Assembly: GCF_002242685.1 (NCBI RefSeq) | Contig: NZ_NBIM01000001.1 | Span: 1,922,001 to 1,986,000 of the forward strand | DNA from: Oceanimonas doudoroffii | GTDB lineage: Bacteria; Pseudomonadota; Gammaproteobacteria; Enterobacterales; Aeromonadaceae | DNA: 64,000 bases | Direction of reading: 5' to 3' | Made by a program: the position numbers and the translations under genes | Shown: piece after piece, positions 37,518-46,600 of the stretch | How positions within the stretch are numbered: the stretch's first letter is position 1 | Layout: each line of letters opens with the position of its first letter | Notes under the pieces: generated by a model | Database searches by the model: none | What the model was told of the DNA's origin: nothing | Seen by the model: the letters and a program-made list of their open reading frames with translations, nothing else

Positions 37518-38552
37518 TCAGATCCCCTGGGGATCCACCGCCTTGATGCGGGCATCGGCGGGGGAGACCTCGCCGCTGGTCACCAGCCGCTTGAGGGACT
37601 GATCCATGGTTTGCATGCCGTGGGCCATGCTGGTCTGGATCACCGAATACATCTGCGCCACCTTGTCTTCCCGAATCAGGTTGCGAATGGCCGGGGTGCC
37701 CAGCATGATCTCGTGGGCCGCCGCCCGGCCGCCGTTGATCTTTTTCAGCAGGGTCTGGGAGATCACCGCCTTGAGCGATTCCGACAACATGGAGCGCACC
37801 ATGTCCTTTTCCGCCCCGGGAAAGACGTCGATGATACGGTCTATGGTCTTGGCCGCCGAAGAGGTATGCAGGGTACCAAACACCAGGTGGCCGGTTTCGG
37901 CGGCGGTCAGTGCCAGCCGAATGGTTTCCAGATCCCGCAATTCCCCCACCAGAATAATGTCGGGGTCTTCCCGCAGCGCCGAGCGCAGGGCATTGCTGAA
38001 CGACAGGGTATCCCGGTGCACTTCCCGCTGGTTGACCAGGCACTTCTTGTTGGCATGCACAAATTCAATCGGGTCTTCAATGGTGAGAATATGCTTGTTA
38101 AAGTTCTCGTTGACATGATTGACCATGGCCGCCAGGGTGGTGGACTTGCCCGAGCCGGTAGGGCCGGTGACCAGCACCAGGCCGCGGGGATATTCGGAAA
38201 TGGTGCGAAAGATGTCCGGCGCATTGAGGTGCTCCAGGGTCCAGATTTCGCTCGGAATCACTCGGAACACTGCCGCCACGCCCCGGGCCTGGTGATAGGC
38301 GTTCACACGAAAACGGGCCAGCCCCGGCAGCTCAAAGGAGAAGTCCACTTCCAGGTGCTCTTCCAGTTCCTTGCGCTGGCGATCGTTCATGATGTCATAT
38401 ACCAGGCGATGCACTTCCCGGTGATCCTGTACCGGCAGGTTGATCTTGCGTACGTCGCCGTCCACCCGGATCAGCGGCTGCACCCCGGCGGAGAGGTGCA
38501 GATCCGAGGCGTTATGCTTTACACTGAACGCCAGTAATTCCGTAATATCCAT
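37518..38552 (-). CDS. pilT: Type IV pilus twitching/retraction ATPase PilT
   Basis: Hexameric ATPase for pilus retraction, 344 residues. It starts MDITELLAFSVKHNASDLHL; Walker A is GPTGSGKST, the Asp box LTIEDPIEFVH, Walker B DIILVGELRDLETI, the His box TGHLVFGTLHTSSA, and the AIRNLIRE segment typical of PilT is present. AGGGGC is the ribosome-binding site. It diverges from yggS with only 31 bases between the start codons, so the two promoters overlap each other or lie inside coding sequence. Confidence 0.96.
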   Translation of the reverse strand: MDITELLAFSVKHNASDLHLSAGVQPLIRVDGDVRKINLPVQDHREVHRLVYDIMNDRQRKELEEHLEVDFSFELPGLARFRVNAYHQARGVAAVFRVIPSEIWTLEHLNAPDIFRTISEYPRGLVLVTGPTGSGKSTTLAAMVNHVNENFNKHILTIEDPIEFVHANKKCLVNQREVHRDTLSFSNALRSALREDPDIILVGELRDLETIRLALTAAETGHLVFGTLHTSSAAKTIDRIIDVFPGAEKDMVRSMLSESLKAVISQTLLKKINGGRAAAHEIMLGTPAIRNLIREDKVAQMYSVIQTSMAHGMQTMDQSLKRLVTSGEVSPADARIKAVDPQGI

Positions 38553-38583
38553 ATTCAGCCCCTGTCGTTTTTTTGGTTATCGA

Positions 38584-39276
38584 ATGAATACTATCACACA
38601 GCATCTGCAAGACGTTTACGACAGAATAGCCGATGCCGCCCGCCATGCCGGCCGCGAGCCACACGAAACCGATTTACTGGCGGTCAGCAAGACCAAACCC
38701 GCCACCGACGTGGCCGCGGCCTGGGCCGCCGGCCAACGCCGCTTTGGCGAAAACTATGTGCAGGAAGCGGTGGACAAGATCACCGCCCTGAAAAAGACCT
38801 GCCCCGACATCGAGTGGCATCTTATCGGCCCGCTGCAATCCAACAAGAGCCGGCCGGTGGCCGAACATTTTGACTGGGTGCAGACCGTGGACCGACTCAA
38901 AATTGCACAGCGCCTCAATGATCAACGCCCGCCCCATATGCGCCCGCTCAATGTCTGCCTGCAGATCAACGTCAGCGGCGAGGCCAGCAAATCGGGACTG
39001 AGTCCCACCGAGGCCGAAGCCCTGGCCGAACAGGTGGCCGCCCTGCCCCGGCTGTGCCTGCGTGGCCTGATGGCAATTCCGGAGGCAACCGACAATTCCG
39101 ACACCCTGCGGGCACAATTACTAGAGTTGAAACAACTCTTTGATAGAATGCAGAAAAAACACCCCCAGCTGGACACCCTGTCAATGGGGATGAGCAACGA
39201 TTTGGAACTGGCAGTGGCCTGTGGCTCCACCCTGGTACGGGTGGGCACTGCCATCTTCGGCTCCCGCAACCCTTGA
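38584..39276 (+). CDS. yggS: PLP homeostasis protein (YggS/YBL036C family)
   Basis: PLP-binding alanine-racemase-fold protein that controls vitamin B6 and amino acid balance; no enzymatic activity is established. The 230 residues include the PLP-lysine segment LLAVSKTKP (about residue 37), FGENYVQEAVDK, WHLIGPLQSNK, and LSMGMSNDLELAV(A)CGSTLVRVG near the end. I chose the ATG at 38584 (MNTITQHLQD), which aligns with relatives though it lacks a Shine-Dalgarno sequence. It heads yggS-proC-yggT-DUF4426-rdgB-hemW. Confidence 0.94.
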   Translation: MNTITQHLQDVYDRIADAARHAGREPHETDLLAVSKTKPATDVAAAWAAGQRRFGENYVQEAVDKITALKKTCPDIEWHLIGPLQSNKSRPVAEHFDWVQTVDRLKIAQRLNDQRPPHMRPLNVCLQINVSGEASKSGLSPTEAEALAEQVAALPRLCLRGLMAIPEATDNSDTLRAQLLELKQLFDRMQKKHPQLDTLSMGMSNDLELAVACGSTLVRVGTAIFGSRNP

Positions 39277-39286
39277 GTGATCATTG

Positions 39287-40111
39287 ATGGAACACAGAAA
39301 ACTCGCCTTTATCGGCGCGGGTAACATGTCCCGCAGCCTGATCTCCGGGCTGATCCAGTCCGGCTACCCGGCCGACCACATTATCGCCGCCAATCCGTCC
39401 CGACCCAAGCTGGATGCCCTGGCCGCCGACTTTGGCATTTGCACCACCCAGAACAACCTCGAGGCCATTGAGCAGGCCGAGGCGGTGGTACTAGCGGTCA
39501 AACCCCAGATGATGGCCGCCATGCTCGGCGAGCAGCTCGCCGCCGGCGCCCGCTTTGATGGCAAGCTGCTGATCTCCATCGCCGCCGGCATCAGCGTGGC
39601 CCGGCTGGAGCAAATGGCCGGTGGCCACAGCAACCTGGTGCGCACCATGCCCAATACCCCTTCACTGCTGGGGCTGGGCATGACCGGGCTTTACGCTCGC
39701 CCCCATGTGGCTCAGGCCGACCGGGACTACTGCCAGCACATGATGGAAGCGGTGGGCCAGGCACTGTGGGTGGCCGAGGAAGACGGCATCAATCAGGTGA
39801 TCGCCGCTGCCGGCAGCGCCCCTGCCTATTTTTTCCTGTTTATGGAAGCCATGGCCAAAGAGGCCGAGCGCAACGGCTTCTCCGCCGATGAGGCCCGTCT
39901 ACTGGTGCAGCAAACCGCCCTCGGCGCCGCCAACATGGTGGCCGCCAACCCGCAGTTGTCTCTGGGCCAGTTGCGTGAGCAGGTCACTTCCAAGGGCGGC
40001 ACCACCGCCGAAGCCATTCGCAGCTTTAACGACAACGGCCTCGACCGTCTGGTGGCAGACGCCATGGCCGCCGCCGTGGCCCGTGCCCGGGAACTCGAGA
40101 GCCAGCTTTAA
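39287..40111 (+). CDS. proC: Pyrroline-5-carboxylate reductase
   Basis: Last step of proline synthesis: NAD(P)H-dependent reduction of pyrroline-5-carboxylate. The 274 residues have the dinucleotide loop FIGAGNMSRSLISGL, the VRTMPNTPSLLGLGMTGLY motif and the C-terminal signature around VTSKGGTTAEAIRSF. I chose ATG 39287; an adjacent TTG at 39284 is in frame. It follows yggS by 10 bases. Confidence 0.95.
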   Translation: MEHRKLAFIGAGNMSRSLISGLIQSGYPADHIIAANPSRPKLDALAADFGICTTQNNLEAIEQAEAVVLAVKPQMMAAMLGEQLAAGARFDGKLLISIAAGISVARLEQMAGGHSNLVRTMPNTPSLLGLGMTGLYARPHVAQADRDYCQHMMEAVGQALWVAEEDGINQVIAAAGSAPAYFFLFMEAMAKEAERNGFSADEARLLVQQTALGAANMVAANPQLSLGQLREQVTSKGGTTAEAIRSFNDNGLDRLVADAMAAAVARARELESQL

Positions 40112-40117
40112 GGACCC

Positions 40118-40672
40118 ATGATGAACACCGCTTATTACCTGATTAACACGGTTTTCGATCTCTACCTCATGGTGGTGCTGTTGCGTATCTGGCTGCAATT
40201 GGCCAGGGCCGACTTCTACAACCCCTTCAGCCAGTTCGTGGTCAAGGCCACCAACCCGGTACTCAAGCCCCTGCGCCGGCTGATCCCGGGCTTTTTCGGC
40301 ATCGATATGGCGGCGGTGTTGCTGGCGCTGATAGTGGCCACCATCAAACTGGCCCTGTTCAAGGCCATGAACCTGCTGTACGCCGACTGGAGTACCGTGG
40401 TGCTGGTGGGGCTGATCACCGTGCTGAAAAAGGCCGGGGTTATGCTGTTCTGGATTCTGATCATTCGCGCCCTGCTGAGCTGGGTGAGCCAGGGCCGCAG
40501 CCAGATTGAATATGTCATGTACCAGCTCACCGAGCCCCTGCTGGCGCCGCTACGCCGTGTGATCCCACCCATGGGCGGGCTTGATTTGAGTATTCTGGTG
40601 GCCTTTATCGCGCTGCAGGCGCTGAACTGGCTGATGGGGGATCTGTTTGGCCCGCTGTGGTGGCAGCTGTAA
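40118..40672 (+). CDS. yggT: YggT-family integral membrane protein
   Basis: A 184-residue membrane protein with two YGGT repeats: about four helices, with the paired motifs RIWLQLARADFYNPFSQFV and RALLSWVSQGRSQIEY, each followed by P(L/V)L.PLRR(L/V)IP. It has been linked to osmotic tolerance and membrane organisation in other bacteria; the molecular role is unclear. AAGGA precedes the ATG. It keeps the conserved position after proC. Confidence 0.92.
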   Translation: MMNTAYYLINTVFDLYLMVVLLRIWLQLARADFYNPFSQFVVKATNPVLKPLRRLIPGFFGIDMAAVLLALIVATIKLALFKAMNLLYADWSTVVLVGLITVLKKAGVMLFWILIIRALLSWVSQGRSQIEYVMYQLTEPLLAPLRRVIPPMGGLDLSILVAFIALQALNWLMGDLFGPLWWQL

Positions 40673-40761
40673 CCTTTCGGGCAATCACGGAGCGTGGCTG
40701 GAGAGCGGCGGCGCTCCTGACCTAAACTTTTGGTGACCGCCACTGGAAATAAGGAATCGTT

Positions 40762-41175
40762 ATGTTCAAAGCAATGCTCACCGCGCTGGCCCTGCTGTTT
40801 GCCCTGCCGGCCTCGGCCGAGGAAACCCGCATCGGCGACTGGACGGTGCATTACAGCGCCTTCCCCTCCACCTTTCTTTCCCCTGAAGTGGCCCAGGGCA
40901 ACAACATAGAGCGCAGCCGCTACAACGGCCTGCTCAACATTGCCGTGCTCGACGCCGACGGCAAGCCGGTACAGGTTTCCCTGAGCGGCCAGGGCAAGAA
41001 CCTGCTCGGCAACGTACGCCGGCTGGAGTTTCAGACCATTCGCGAAGGGGAGGCCCTTTACTACATTGCCCAGTATCCCTACCGCAATGAAGACAATGTG
41101 CTGTTCACCATCGATATTCAGGGCGCCCGACAGGGCGGCGAACTGAGCTTTCGCCATACCTTCTATACCGATTGA
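40762..41175 (+). CDS. Periplasmic DUF4426 protein
   Basis: A 137-residue protein with a cleavable signal peptide (MFKAMLTALALLFALPASA, cleavage before EE) and a beta-rich mature part, consistent with DUF4426. HYSAFPSTFLSPEVAQ and NGLLNIAVLD(A)DGKPV are the characteristic segments. Function is unknown. In Vibrio- and Pseudomonas-like genomes this family sits in the same place, between yggT and rdgB. AAGGAATCGTT precedes the ATG. Confidence 0.85.
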   Translation: MFKAMLTALALLFALPASAEETRIGDWTVHYSAFPSTFLSPEVAQGNNIERSRYNGLLNIAVLDADGKPVQVSLSGQGKNLLGNVRRLEFQTIREGEALYYIAQYPYRNEDNVLFTIDIQGARQGGELSFRHTFYTD

Positions 41176-41186
41176 GCTCTTGCGGG

Positions 41187-41325
41187 CCGGTGAGGGGTGA
41201 AGCGTAAGGGGTGAGGAGCAGGTCACGGCTGGCACCTCCCCACCTCACACCTCACCCCCTATCTCCTCACCCCTATCCCCTCACTCCTCACCCCACTCTC
41301 CTTCCCCCCTCACATCTTACGGTCA
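41187..41325. repeat. GTGAGG-type degenerate repeat tract
   Basis: G-rich units (GGTGAGGGGTGAAG, AAGGGGTGAGGAG) are followed by C-rich mirror units (CCTCACACCTCACCCC, TCCTCACCCC repeated with loops). The two halves can pair into a long imperfect stem, and the C-rich half gives G-runs on the minus strand. Short related stretches lie at 14541-14560 and 55276-55304. The tract lies between the DUF4426 gene and rdgB and holds no gene. Confidence 0.6.
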
Positions 41326-41368
41326 CGGTGGTATCATGCCCGCTTGCGGTATTCCACAGGAGCGAAAG

Positions 41369-41968
41369 GTGACTCAACAAATCGTACTGGCCTCCGGCAA
41401 CGCCAAAAAAGTAGCCGAACTGCAGAGCCTGCTGGGTGGACTGGGCATGACCGTGGTGCCCCAGACCGAGCTGGGCGTGACCGATGCCGATGAAACCGGC
41501 ACCACCTTTGTGGAAAACGCCATTATCAAGGCCCGCCACGCCGCGCAAGTGACCGGCCTGCCAGCCATTGCCGACGACTCCGGCCTGGCGGTGGACGCCC
41601 TCGGCGGCCGCCCCGGCGTCTATTCCGCTCGCTTTGCCGGTGAGCATGCCACCGATCGGCAAAACCTCGAGCTGCTGCTGGAGCAAATGCGGGAGGTCCC
41701 GGCCGACAAGCGCCAGGCCACCTTCTGGTGTGTACTGGTATTTATGCGCCACGCCGACGATCCCACGCCGCTTATCTGTACCGGCCGCTGGCAGGGTGAA
41801 ATCACCACATCGCCCGAAGGCGAGAACGGTTTTGGCTATGATCCGGTGTTTCTCGTGCCGGAAGCGGGCAAGACGTCCGCCGAGCTGACCCCGGCCGAAA
41901 AAAATCGCCACAGCCACCGCGCCAGCGCCCTGCATCAACTGCAGCAACTGCTGCAAGAAGCTATCTGA
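41369..41968 (+). CDS. rdgB: XTP/dITP pyrophosphatase (Ham1/RdgB)
   Basis: House-cleaning enzyme that removes non-canonical purine triphosphates. The 199 residues include [13 protein letters not shown], the acidic metal site [15 protein letters not shown] and [13 protein letters not shown], and GFGYDPVF. I chose the GTG at 41369, with AGGAG seven bases upstream; the frame is open to 41336 but without a site. Its stop overlaps the hemW start (ATGA-type). Confidence 0.95.
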   Translation: MTQQIVLASGNAKKVAELQSLLGGLGMTVVPQTELGVTDADETGTTFVENAIIKARHAAQVTGLPAIADDSGLAVDALGGRPGVYSARFAGEHATDRQNLELLLEQMREVPADKRQATFWCVLVFMRHADDPTPLICTGRWQGEITTSPEGENGFGYDPVFLVPEAGKTSAELTPAEKNRHSHRASALHQLQQLLQEAI

Positions 41969-43113
41969 TGCTGACACTGCCGCCGCTCAGTCTGTATGTG
42001 CACATTCCCTGGTGCGTGCAAAAGTGCCCCTATTGCGACTTTAACTCCCATGCCTTAAAGCACGACATTCCCGAGCAGGAATATATAGATGCCTTGCTGC
42101 AGGATCTGGATGCCGATCTGCATTTCGCCCAGGGACGCAAGCTGCACAGCATCTTTATCGGCGGCGGCACCCCCAGCCTGCTGAGCCCCGAGGCCATCGG
42201 CCGGCTGCTGGCCGGCGTGCGGGAGCACCTGCCCTTTGAAAACGACATCGAAATCACCCTGGAAGCCAACCCGGGCACGGTGGAAGCAGGGCGCTTTGGC
42301 GGCTTTCGCGAGGCCGGCGTCAACCGCATCTCCATTGGCGTGCAAAGCTTTCAGGGCGAAAAGCTCAAGCGCCTGGGCCGCATTCACGATCCCGAGCAGG
42401 CCCGCTTTGCCGCGCGGGAAGCCGCCGGGGTGGGCCTCAACAGCTTTAACATCGATCTGATGCACGGCCTGCCGGAGCAGCGCCTGGAAGACGCCCTGTT
42501 TGATCTGGAACAGGCGCTGGCGCTGGCGCCGCCGCACCTGTCCTGGTATCAGCTCACCATAGAGCCCAACACCCCCTTTGCCTCGCGCCCGCCGGCGCTG
42601 CCGGAAGACGACACCCTGGCGGAGATCTATGAGCGCGGCCACGAGCTGCTGCTGGCCCATGGCTATCGGCAATATGAAGTTTCCGCCTACGCCAGACCCG
42701 GTTTCGAGGCGAAGCACAACCTCAACTACTGGCGCTTTGGCGACTACCTGGGCATCGGCTGCGGCGCCCACGGCAAAATTACCCTGCCGCTACAGGGACG
42801 CATTCTGCGCACCGTCAAGGTCAAGCACCCCAGGGGCTATCTGGAGCCGTCGCGACCCTACCTGGATCAGCACTGGCACATAGCGGCGCAGGATCTGTCG
42901 CTGGAATACTTCATGAACCGGCTGCGCTTGTTCGAGCCCATTCCCAAGGACGAGTTCACCGTCCTCACCGGCCAGCCCCGAGAGCGGCTGCAAGCCCCGC
43001 TGGCCGAGGCGTTGCGGCTGGAGCTGCTGGAAGACAGTGGCACACACTGGCGGGTTACGCCGCTGGGGCGGCGCTTTCTCAACCGGTTGCTGGATTTGTT
43101 TCTTGAGGAGTGA
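41968..43113 (+). CDS. hemW: Heme chaperone HemW (radical SAM, formerly HemN-like)
   Basis: Radical SAM protein that inserts heme into respiratory enzymes; it lacks coproporphyrinogen oxidase activity in characterised cases. The 381 residues carry the cluster motif CVQKCPYC (CxxxCxxC), FIGGGTPSLL, and the C-terminal HemN_C domain. The extra cysteine in the second Cx2C-like spot of HemN is absent in the expected HemW way. It is coupled to rdgB by a one-base overlap. Confidence 0.94.
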   Translation: MLTLPPLSLYVHIPWCVQKCPYCDFNSHALKHDIPEQEYIDALLQDLDADLHFAQGRKLHSIFIGGGTPSLLSPEAIGRLLAGVREHLPFENDIEITLEANPGTVEAGRFGGFREAGVNRISIGVQSFQGEKLKRLGRIHDPEQARFAAREAAGVGLNSFNIDLMHGLPEQRLEDALFDLEQALALAPPHLSWYQLTIEPNTPFASRPPALPEDDTLAEIYERGHELLLAHGYRQYEVSAYARPGFEAKHNLNYWRFGDYLGIGCGAHGKITLPLQGRILRTVKVKHPRGYLEPSRPYLDQHWHIAAQDLSLEYFMNRLRLFEPIPKDEFTVLTGQPRERLQAPLAEALRLELLEDSGTHWRVTPLGRRFLNRLLDLFLEE

Positions 43114-43164
43114 AGCGGGTACACTTGCGGCTATTATTGCCCTGAACCACAGGCCAAGCGCGTT

Positions 43165-43899
43165 ATGTCATCACTGGTTTACGAATTTCCGCTCAATGAA
43201 AAGTGCCGCAACTACCTGCGGCTGAACGAGCTGCTGCAACAGATTGAACAGTGCCGGGGGCTGAATGCGCCCGGCCAGGCCACCGCCCTGTTCAAAGCCC
43301 TGCTCGATACCCTGGAGTTGCTGGAGCGCTGCGATCTGCGCGCCGATCTGGCCAAGGATCTGGAGCTGCAAAAAGGCCGGCTGGAAGCCTGGGCCCAGGT
43401 GCCCGGGGTAGACGCCGCCGCCCTGGCCCAGTTTTCCCACAAGCTGGAGTCCCTCAGCCAGCAACTGCCCCGCAGCGCCCGTCTGGGCCAGACCCTGCGG
43501 GAAGACCGGCTGCTCTCGGCGGTGCGCAGCCGCTTTGCCATTCCCGGCGGCCTCTGCCCCTTTGACGTGCCCCAGCTGCATCACTGGCTGCACCAGCCGG
43601 TGGAACGCCAGCAGCAGGATCTGGATGGCTGGGTGGATCAGCTCGCCCTGCTCAAACAGGGCCTCAGCCTGCTGTTAACCCTGTGGCGGGAGAGCAGTCA
43701 GTTTCAGCCCCAGCGGGCCAATGCCGGCTTTTTCCAGGACAGTGCCGAGCATACCGACATGATTCGGCTGCGCCTGCCCGCCGAGCTGCCGGTATACCCT
43801 GTGGTCAGCGGCAACAAATACCGTTTTACCATTCGCTTCATGCCGGTGGGCAACACTGACATCGGCAACATCGACTTTGAACTGGCAAACATCAAATGA
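43165..43899 (+). CDS. zapD: Cell division protein ZapD
   Basis: FtsZ-bundling protein that stabilises the Z-ring (formerly YacF, DUF1342). The 244 residues start [19 protein letters not shown] and include [12 protein letters not shown] and RFMPVGN near the end. It overlaps yacG by four bases. In E. coli coaE-zapD-yacG are contiguous; here this block follows hemW instead. Confidence 0.94.
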   Translation: MSSLVYEFPLNEKCRNYLRLNELLQQIEQCRGLNAPGQATALFKALLDTLELLERCDLRADLAKDLELQKGRLEAWAQVPGVDAAALAQFSHKLESLSQQLPRSARLGQTLREDRLLSAVRSRFAIPGGLCPFDVPQLHHWLHQPVERQQQDLDGWVDQLALLKQGLSLLLTLWRESSQFQPQRANAGFFQDSAEHTDMIRLRLPAELPVYPVVSGNKYRFTIRFMPVGNTDIGNIDFELANIK

Positions 43900-44087
43900 G
43901 CACGATCACGACTGTCCCCTGCCCCACCTGCGGCACCGCCGTGGAGTGGGGTAAACAAAGTCCCTTTCGCCCCTTCTGCAGTAAGCGCTGCCAGCTGATC
44001 GATCTGGGCGAATGGGCCGATGAGGAAAAACGCATTCCCGGCGAGCCCGCCTGGCTGCCCGAACAGGATGGCGAAAATGAGTTCTGA
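43896..44087 (+). CDS. yacG: DNA gyrase inhibitor / zinc protein YacG
   Basis: A 63-residue zinc protein that binds GyrB and inhibits gyrase in E. coli. The four zinc ligands are Cys9, Cys12 (CPTC), Cys28 and Cys32 (CSKRC), followed by [16 protein letters not shown]. The ATG overlaps the zapD stop; its end overlaps mutT. Confidence 0.94.
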   Translation: MSTITTVPCPTCGTAVEWGKQSPFRPFCSKRCQLIDLGEWADEEKRIPGEPAWLPEQDGENEF

Positions 44088-44481
44088 GGGTAAAAAATCG
44101 ATACTGGTGGCGGTGGGCGTGGTGCAAAACGCCGCCGGCGAGATTTTTGTCTGCCGCCGCGGCGAGAGCCAGCACCAGGCCTTTAAGTGGGAGTTTCCCG
44201 GTGGCAAGGTGGAAAGCGGTGAAACCGTGGCCCAGGCCCTGGCCCGGGAGCTGGAAGAGGAAATTGGCATTCAGGTGAGCGTCTGCGAACCCTTGATGCG
44301 CCTTGAGCACGACTACGGCGACAAGCGGGTGACCCTCGATATTCGCCGAGTCACCGCCTTTACCGGCGAGCCCCACGGCCGCGAGGGCCAGCCCAGCCGT
44401 TGGGTGCCGGTGCCAGAGCTGCACCACTACGACTTTCCCGCCGCCAACCGCCCCATCCTAGACAAGCTGCTAGAACGCTGA
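44077..44481 (+). CDS. mutT: 8-oxo-dGTP diphosphatase MutT
   Basis: Nudix hydrolase that clears 8-oxo-dGTP and prevents A:T to C:G changes. The 134 residues have the Nudix box [23 protein letters not shown] and WEFPGGK just before; [14 protein letters not shown] and W-x-P near the end are MutT-like. I chose ATG 44077 with AGGATGG upstream; it overlaps the yacG end by 11 bases. An ATG at 44068 is also in frame. It ends the zapD-yacG-mutT group. The 114-bp gap after it holds a GCCGGC hairpin (about 44530-44549) without a T-run. Confidence 0.92.
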   Translation: MSSEGKKSILVAVGVVQNAAGEIFVCRRGESQHQAFKWEFPGGKVESGETVAQALARELEEEIGIQVSVCEPLMRLEHDYGDKRVTLDIRRVTAFTGEPHGREGQPSRWVPVPELHHYDFPAANRPILDKLLER

Positions 44482-44595
44482 TCACAGCGGCAGGCTCGGC
44501 CCGTCGCAACCAGAATAAGTGACGACGGTGCCGGCTAAGCCTGCCGGCGCTGAAGACGTGACGCTATCGGTTTCGTAATCCACCCAGAACCGTTC

Positions 44596-46554
44596 ATGCG
44601 CATACGACACAAACTGTTGCTGACCCTACTGCTGGCTAGCTTGCTTCCGACGGGTCTACTGTCCTACCTTACCCTGCACCAGACTTGGGATCAGGCCGAG
44701 CAGCGTCTGCAGGAGTTGAGCCTAGCCGAAATCCGCACCCTGGAGCAGGCCTTCGCCGACTATTTCGATCAAATCGGCCAGAACGTTGACTACCTCGCCT
44801 CCTCCCCCATGCTGGCCCGGGCCGACACCAGCCTGAGCCACTACCATCTGGGACCGGCCCAGCGTATGACACCGGACAAGAATGGCAACCTCGAAGCCGA
44901 CATCTACCGGGAATTCGAGCGTTTTGCCAACACCCATCCGGGCCTGGCCTATGTCTACATGGGCACCAGGGAGGGCGGCTATGTACAGTGGCCCCTGGGC
45001 GAGGTTACCGCCGGTTACGATCCCCGCAAGCGTCACTGGTATCAACTGGCCAGACAGCGGCCCGGCGAGGTGATCCGCACGCCGGCCTACTACTGGGCGG
45101 CGGACGACAACACCATGGTCGGCATGGCCCGCAGTTTTCGCAACCAGGCCGGTGAGGAATACGGCGTCATGGCCATAGACATCTCGCTGAAGGCGCTGAC
45201 CGAGATGGCCCGGCAGGCGCGCCTGGGCGAGCGCGGCTACCTGATGCTGGTGGAGGACGGCGGCACCGTGCTAGTGGATGCCGCCCGTCCGGAACACAAC
45301 TTCAACCCCCTGGCCGAGCTGGAAAATCCGGCCTACCGCCGCCTGGCCGACGCCGACGACGGCATGCTCACCCTGGAACTCGAGGGCGAAACCTACCGGG
45401 CCCTGGTCTATCCCTCAGCCCGCCTGGGCTGGAAATTCATCGCCCTGATGCCGGAGCAGGAAATGCTGGCGCCGGCCCGGCAAATGCTGTGGACCACGCT
45501 GGCCACCAGCGCCCTGCTGGTGGCATTGGTATTGCTGCTGGCCTGGTGGCTGTCAGGCCTGGTGGTGAACCCCATTTTGCAGGTCAGCCGGGGGCTGAAG
45601 GACATCGCCCAGGGTGAAGGGGATCTGACCCGTCGCCTTGAGGTACTCAGCCGGGATGAAACCGGCGAGCTGGCGCGATGGTTCAATCAGTTCCTGGAAT
45701 CTATCCAGCAGCTGGTGATCCGTATCAAGGACACCGCCCATCAGGTCGACACCGTGTCTGCCCTCGGCCGTGAGAACGCCACGGCGGTAGGCACCGCCAG
45801 CGGACATCAACTGGCGGAAGTGGAGCGCATGGTCACCGCCCTGACCGAGATGACGGCCTCCGCCAACGAGGTGGCCCAAAGCTGCACCCGCTCGGCCGAG
45901 GCGGCGGCCCGGGGCCAGCTCGCCAGTGATCAGGGCAAGGCCGTGATGCTGGACACGGAAGAAAGCGTACGAGCGTTGAGCGAGCAACTGGGCCAATCGG
46001 CACGGCATATTTGCCAGCTAGAAGCAGAAAGCGCTCGTATCAATTCAATTCTGGAAGTGATCCGCGGCATCGCCGAGCAGACCAACTTGCTGGCGCTCAA
46101 CGCCGCCATTGAAGCGGCCCGGGCCGGCGAGCAAGGCCGGGGCTTTGCGGTGGTGGCCGACGAAGTACGCACCCTAGCCCAACGCACCCAGGTATCTACC
46201 GCCGAGATCGACAGCCTGCTGGCCGATCTCAACCAGCAAACCCGCCAGGCGGTAGACAACATGACCGCCAGCCAGCAACAGTCGGAGCTGGCGGTACTGC
46301 GCTCGAGCCAGGCACGGGAAGCATTTGAAGCGATCAAGATATCGGTCGACGAGATCACCGACATGACGACCCAGATCGCCAGCGCTGCCGAACAACAGCA
46401 CCTGGTGGCGGAGAGCTTCAACGCCAATATCGGCGCTATTCACGGCGCCGCCGGTGAGGTTAACGAGGTGTCGACCCGGGTGGCCGAACATGCCGGTCGC
46501 CAGGCCCGGCTCGCCGGCGAGCTTGGGCAGCTGATGGCCCAGTTCCGCAGCTGA
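44596..46554 (+). CDS. Methyl-accepting chemotaxis protein, dCache type
   Basis: A chemoreceptor of 652 residues: membrane segment (about 7-25), large periplasmic dCache domain (about 35-295), second membrane segment (about 300-325), HAMP (about 325-380) and a signalling domain with the tip [15 protein letters not shown]. Tyr141, Arg146, Trp148, Tyr149, Tyr166 and Asp195 resemble the dCache_1AA amino-acid motif, though the Trp-Tyr to Tyr spacing is two residues longer than in the other MCP, so the ligand is less certain. I saw no clear FliA promoter upstream. Only about a third of the sequence outside the tip resembles the 25.9-kb receptor. Confidence 0.9.
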   Translation: MRIRHKLLLTLLLASLLPTGLLSYLTLHQTWDQAEQRLQELSLAEIRTLEQAFADYFDQIGQNVDYLASSPMLARADTSLSHYHLGPAQRMTPDKNGNLEADIYREFERFANTHPGLAYVYMGTREGGYVQWPLGEVTAGYDPRKRHWYQLARQRPGEVIRTPAYYWAADDNTMVGMARSFRNQAGEEYGVMAIDISLKALTEMARQARLGERGYLMLVEDGGTVLVDAARPEHNFNPLAELENPAYRRLADADDGMLTLELEGETYRALVYPSARLGWKFIALMPEQEMLAPARQMLWTTLATSALLVALVLLLAWWLSGLVVNPILQVSRGLKDIAQGEGDLTRRLEVLSRDETGELARWFNQFLESIQQLVIRIKDTAHQVDTVSALGRENATAVGTASGHQLAEVERMVTALTEMTASANEVAQSCTRSAEAAARGQLASDQGKAVMLDTEESVRALSEQLGQSARHICQLEAESARINSILEVIRGIAEQTNLLALNAAIEAARAGEQGRGFAVVADEVRTLAQRTQVSTAEIDSLLADLNQQTRQAVDNMTASQQQSELAVLRSSQAREAFEAIKISVDEITDMTTQIASAAEQQHLVAESFNANIGAIHGAAGEVNEVSTRVAEHAGRQARLAGELGQLMAQFRS

Positions 46555-46570
46555 CGCAACCGGAGAAACG

Positions 46571-46596
46571 GAAAGGCCGGGCATCCCCGGCCTTTC
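46571..46596. terminator. Terminator hairpin between MCP and parC
   Basis: An 11-bp stem GAAAGGCCGGG/CCCGGCCTTTC around CATC lies between the convergent chemoreceptor gene and parC. The flanking T-runs are short (TTT within the stem). Confidence 0.75.
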
Positions 46597-46600
46597 GCAC

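Noticed and set aside
44482..44595. A sigma-28 promoter before the second chemoreceptor
   Set aside because: TAAG- and GCCGG-type boxes occur but the spacing is wrong.
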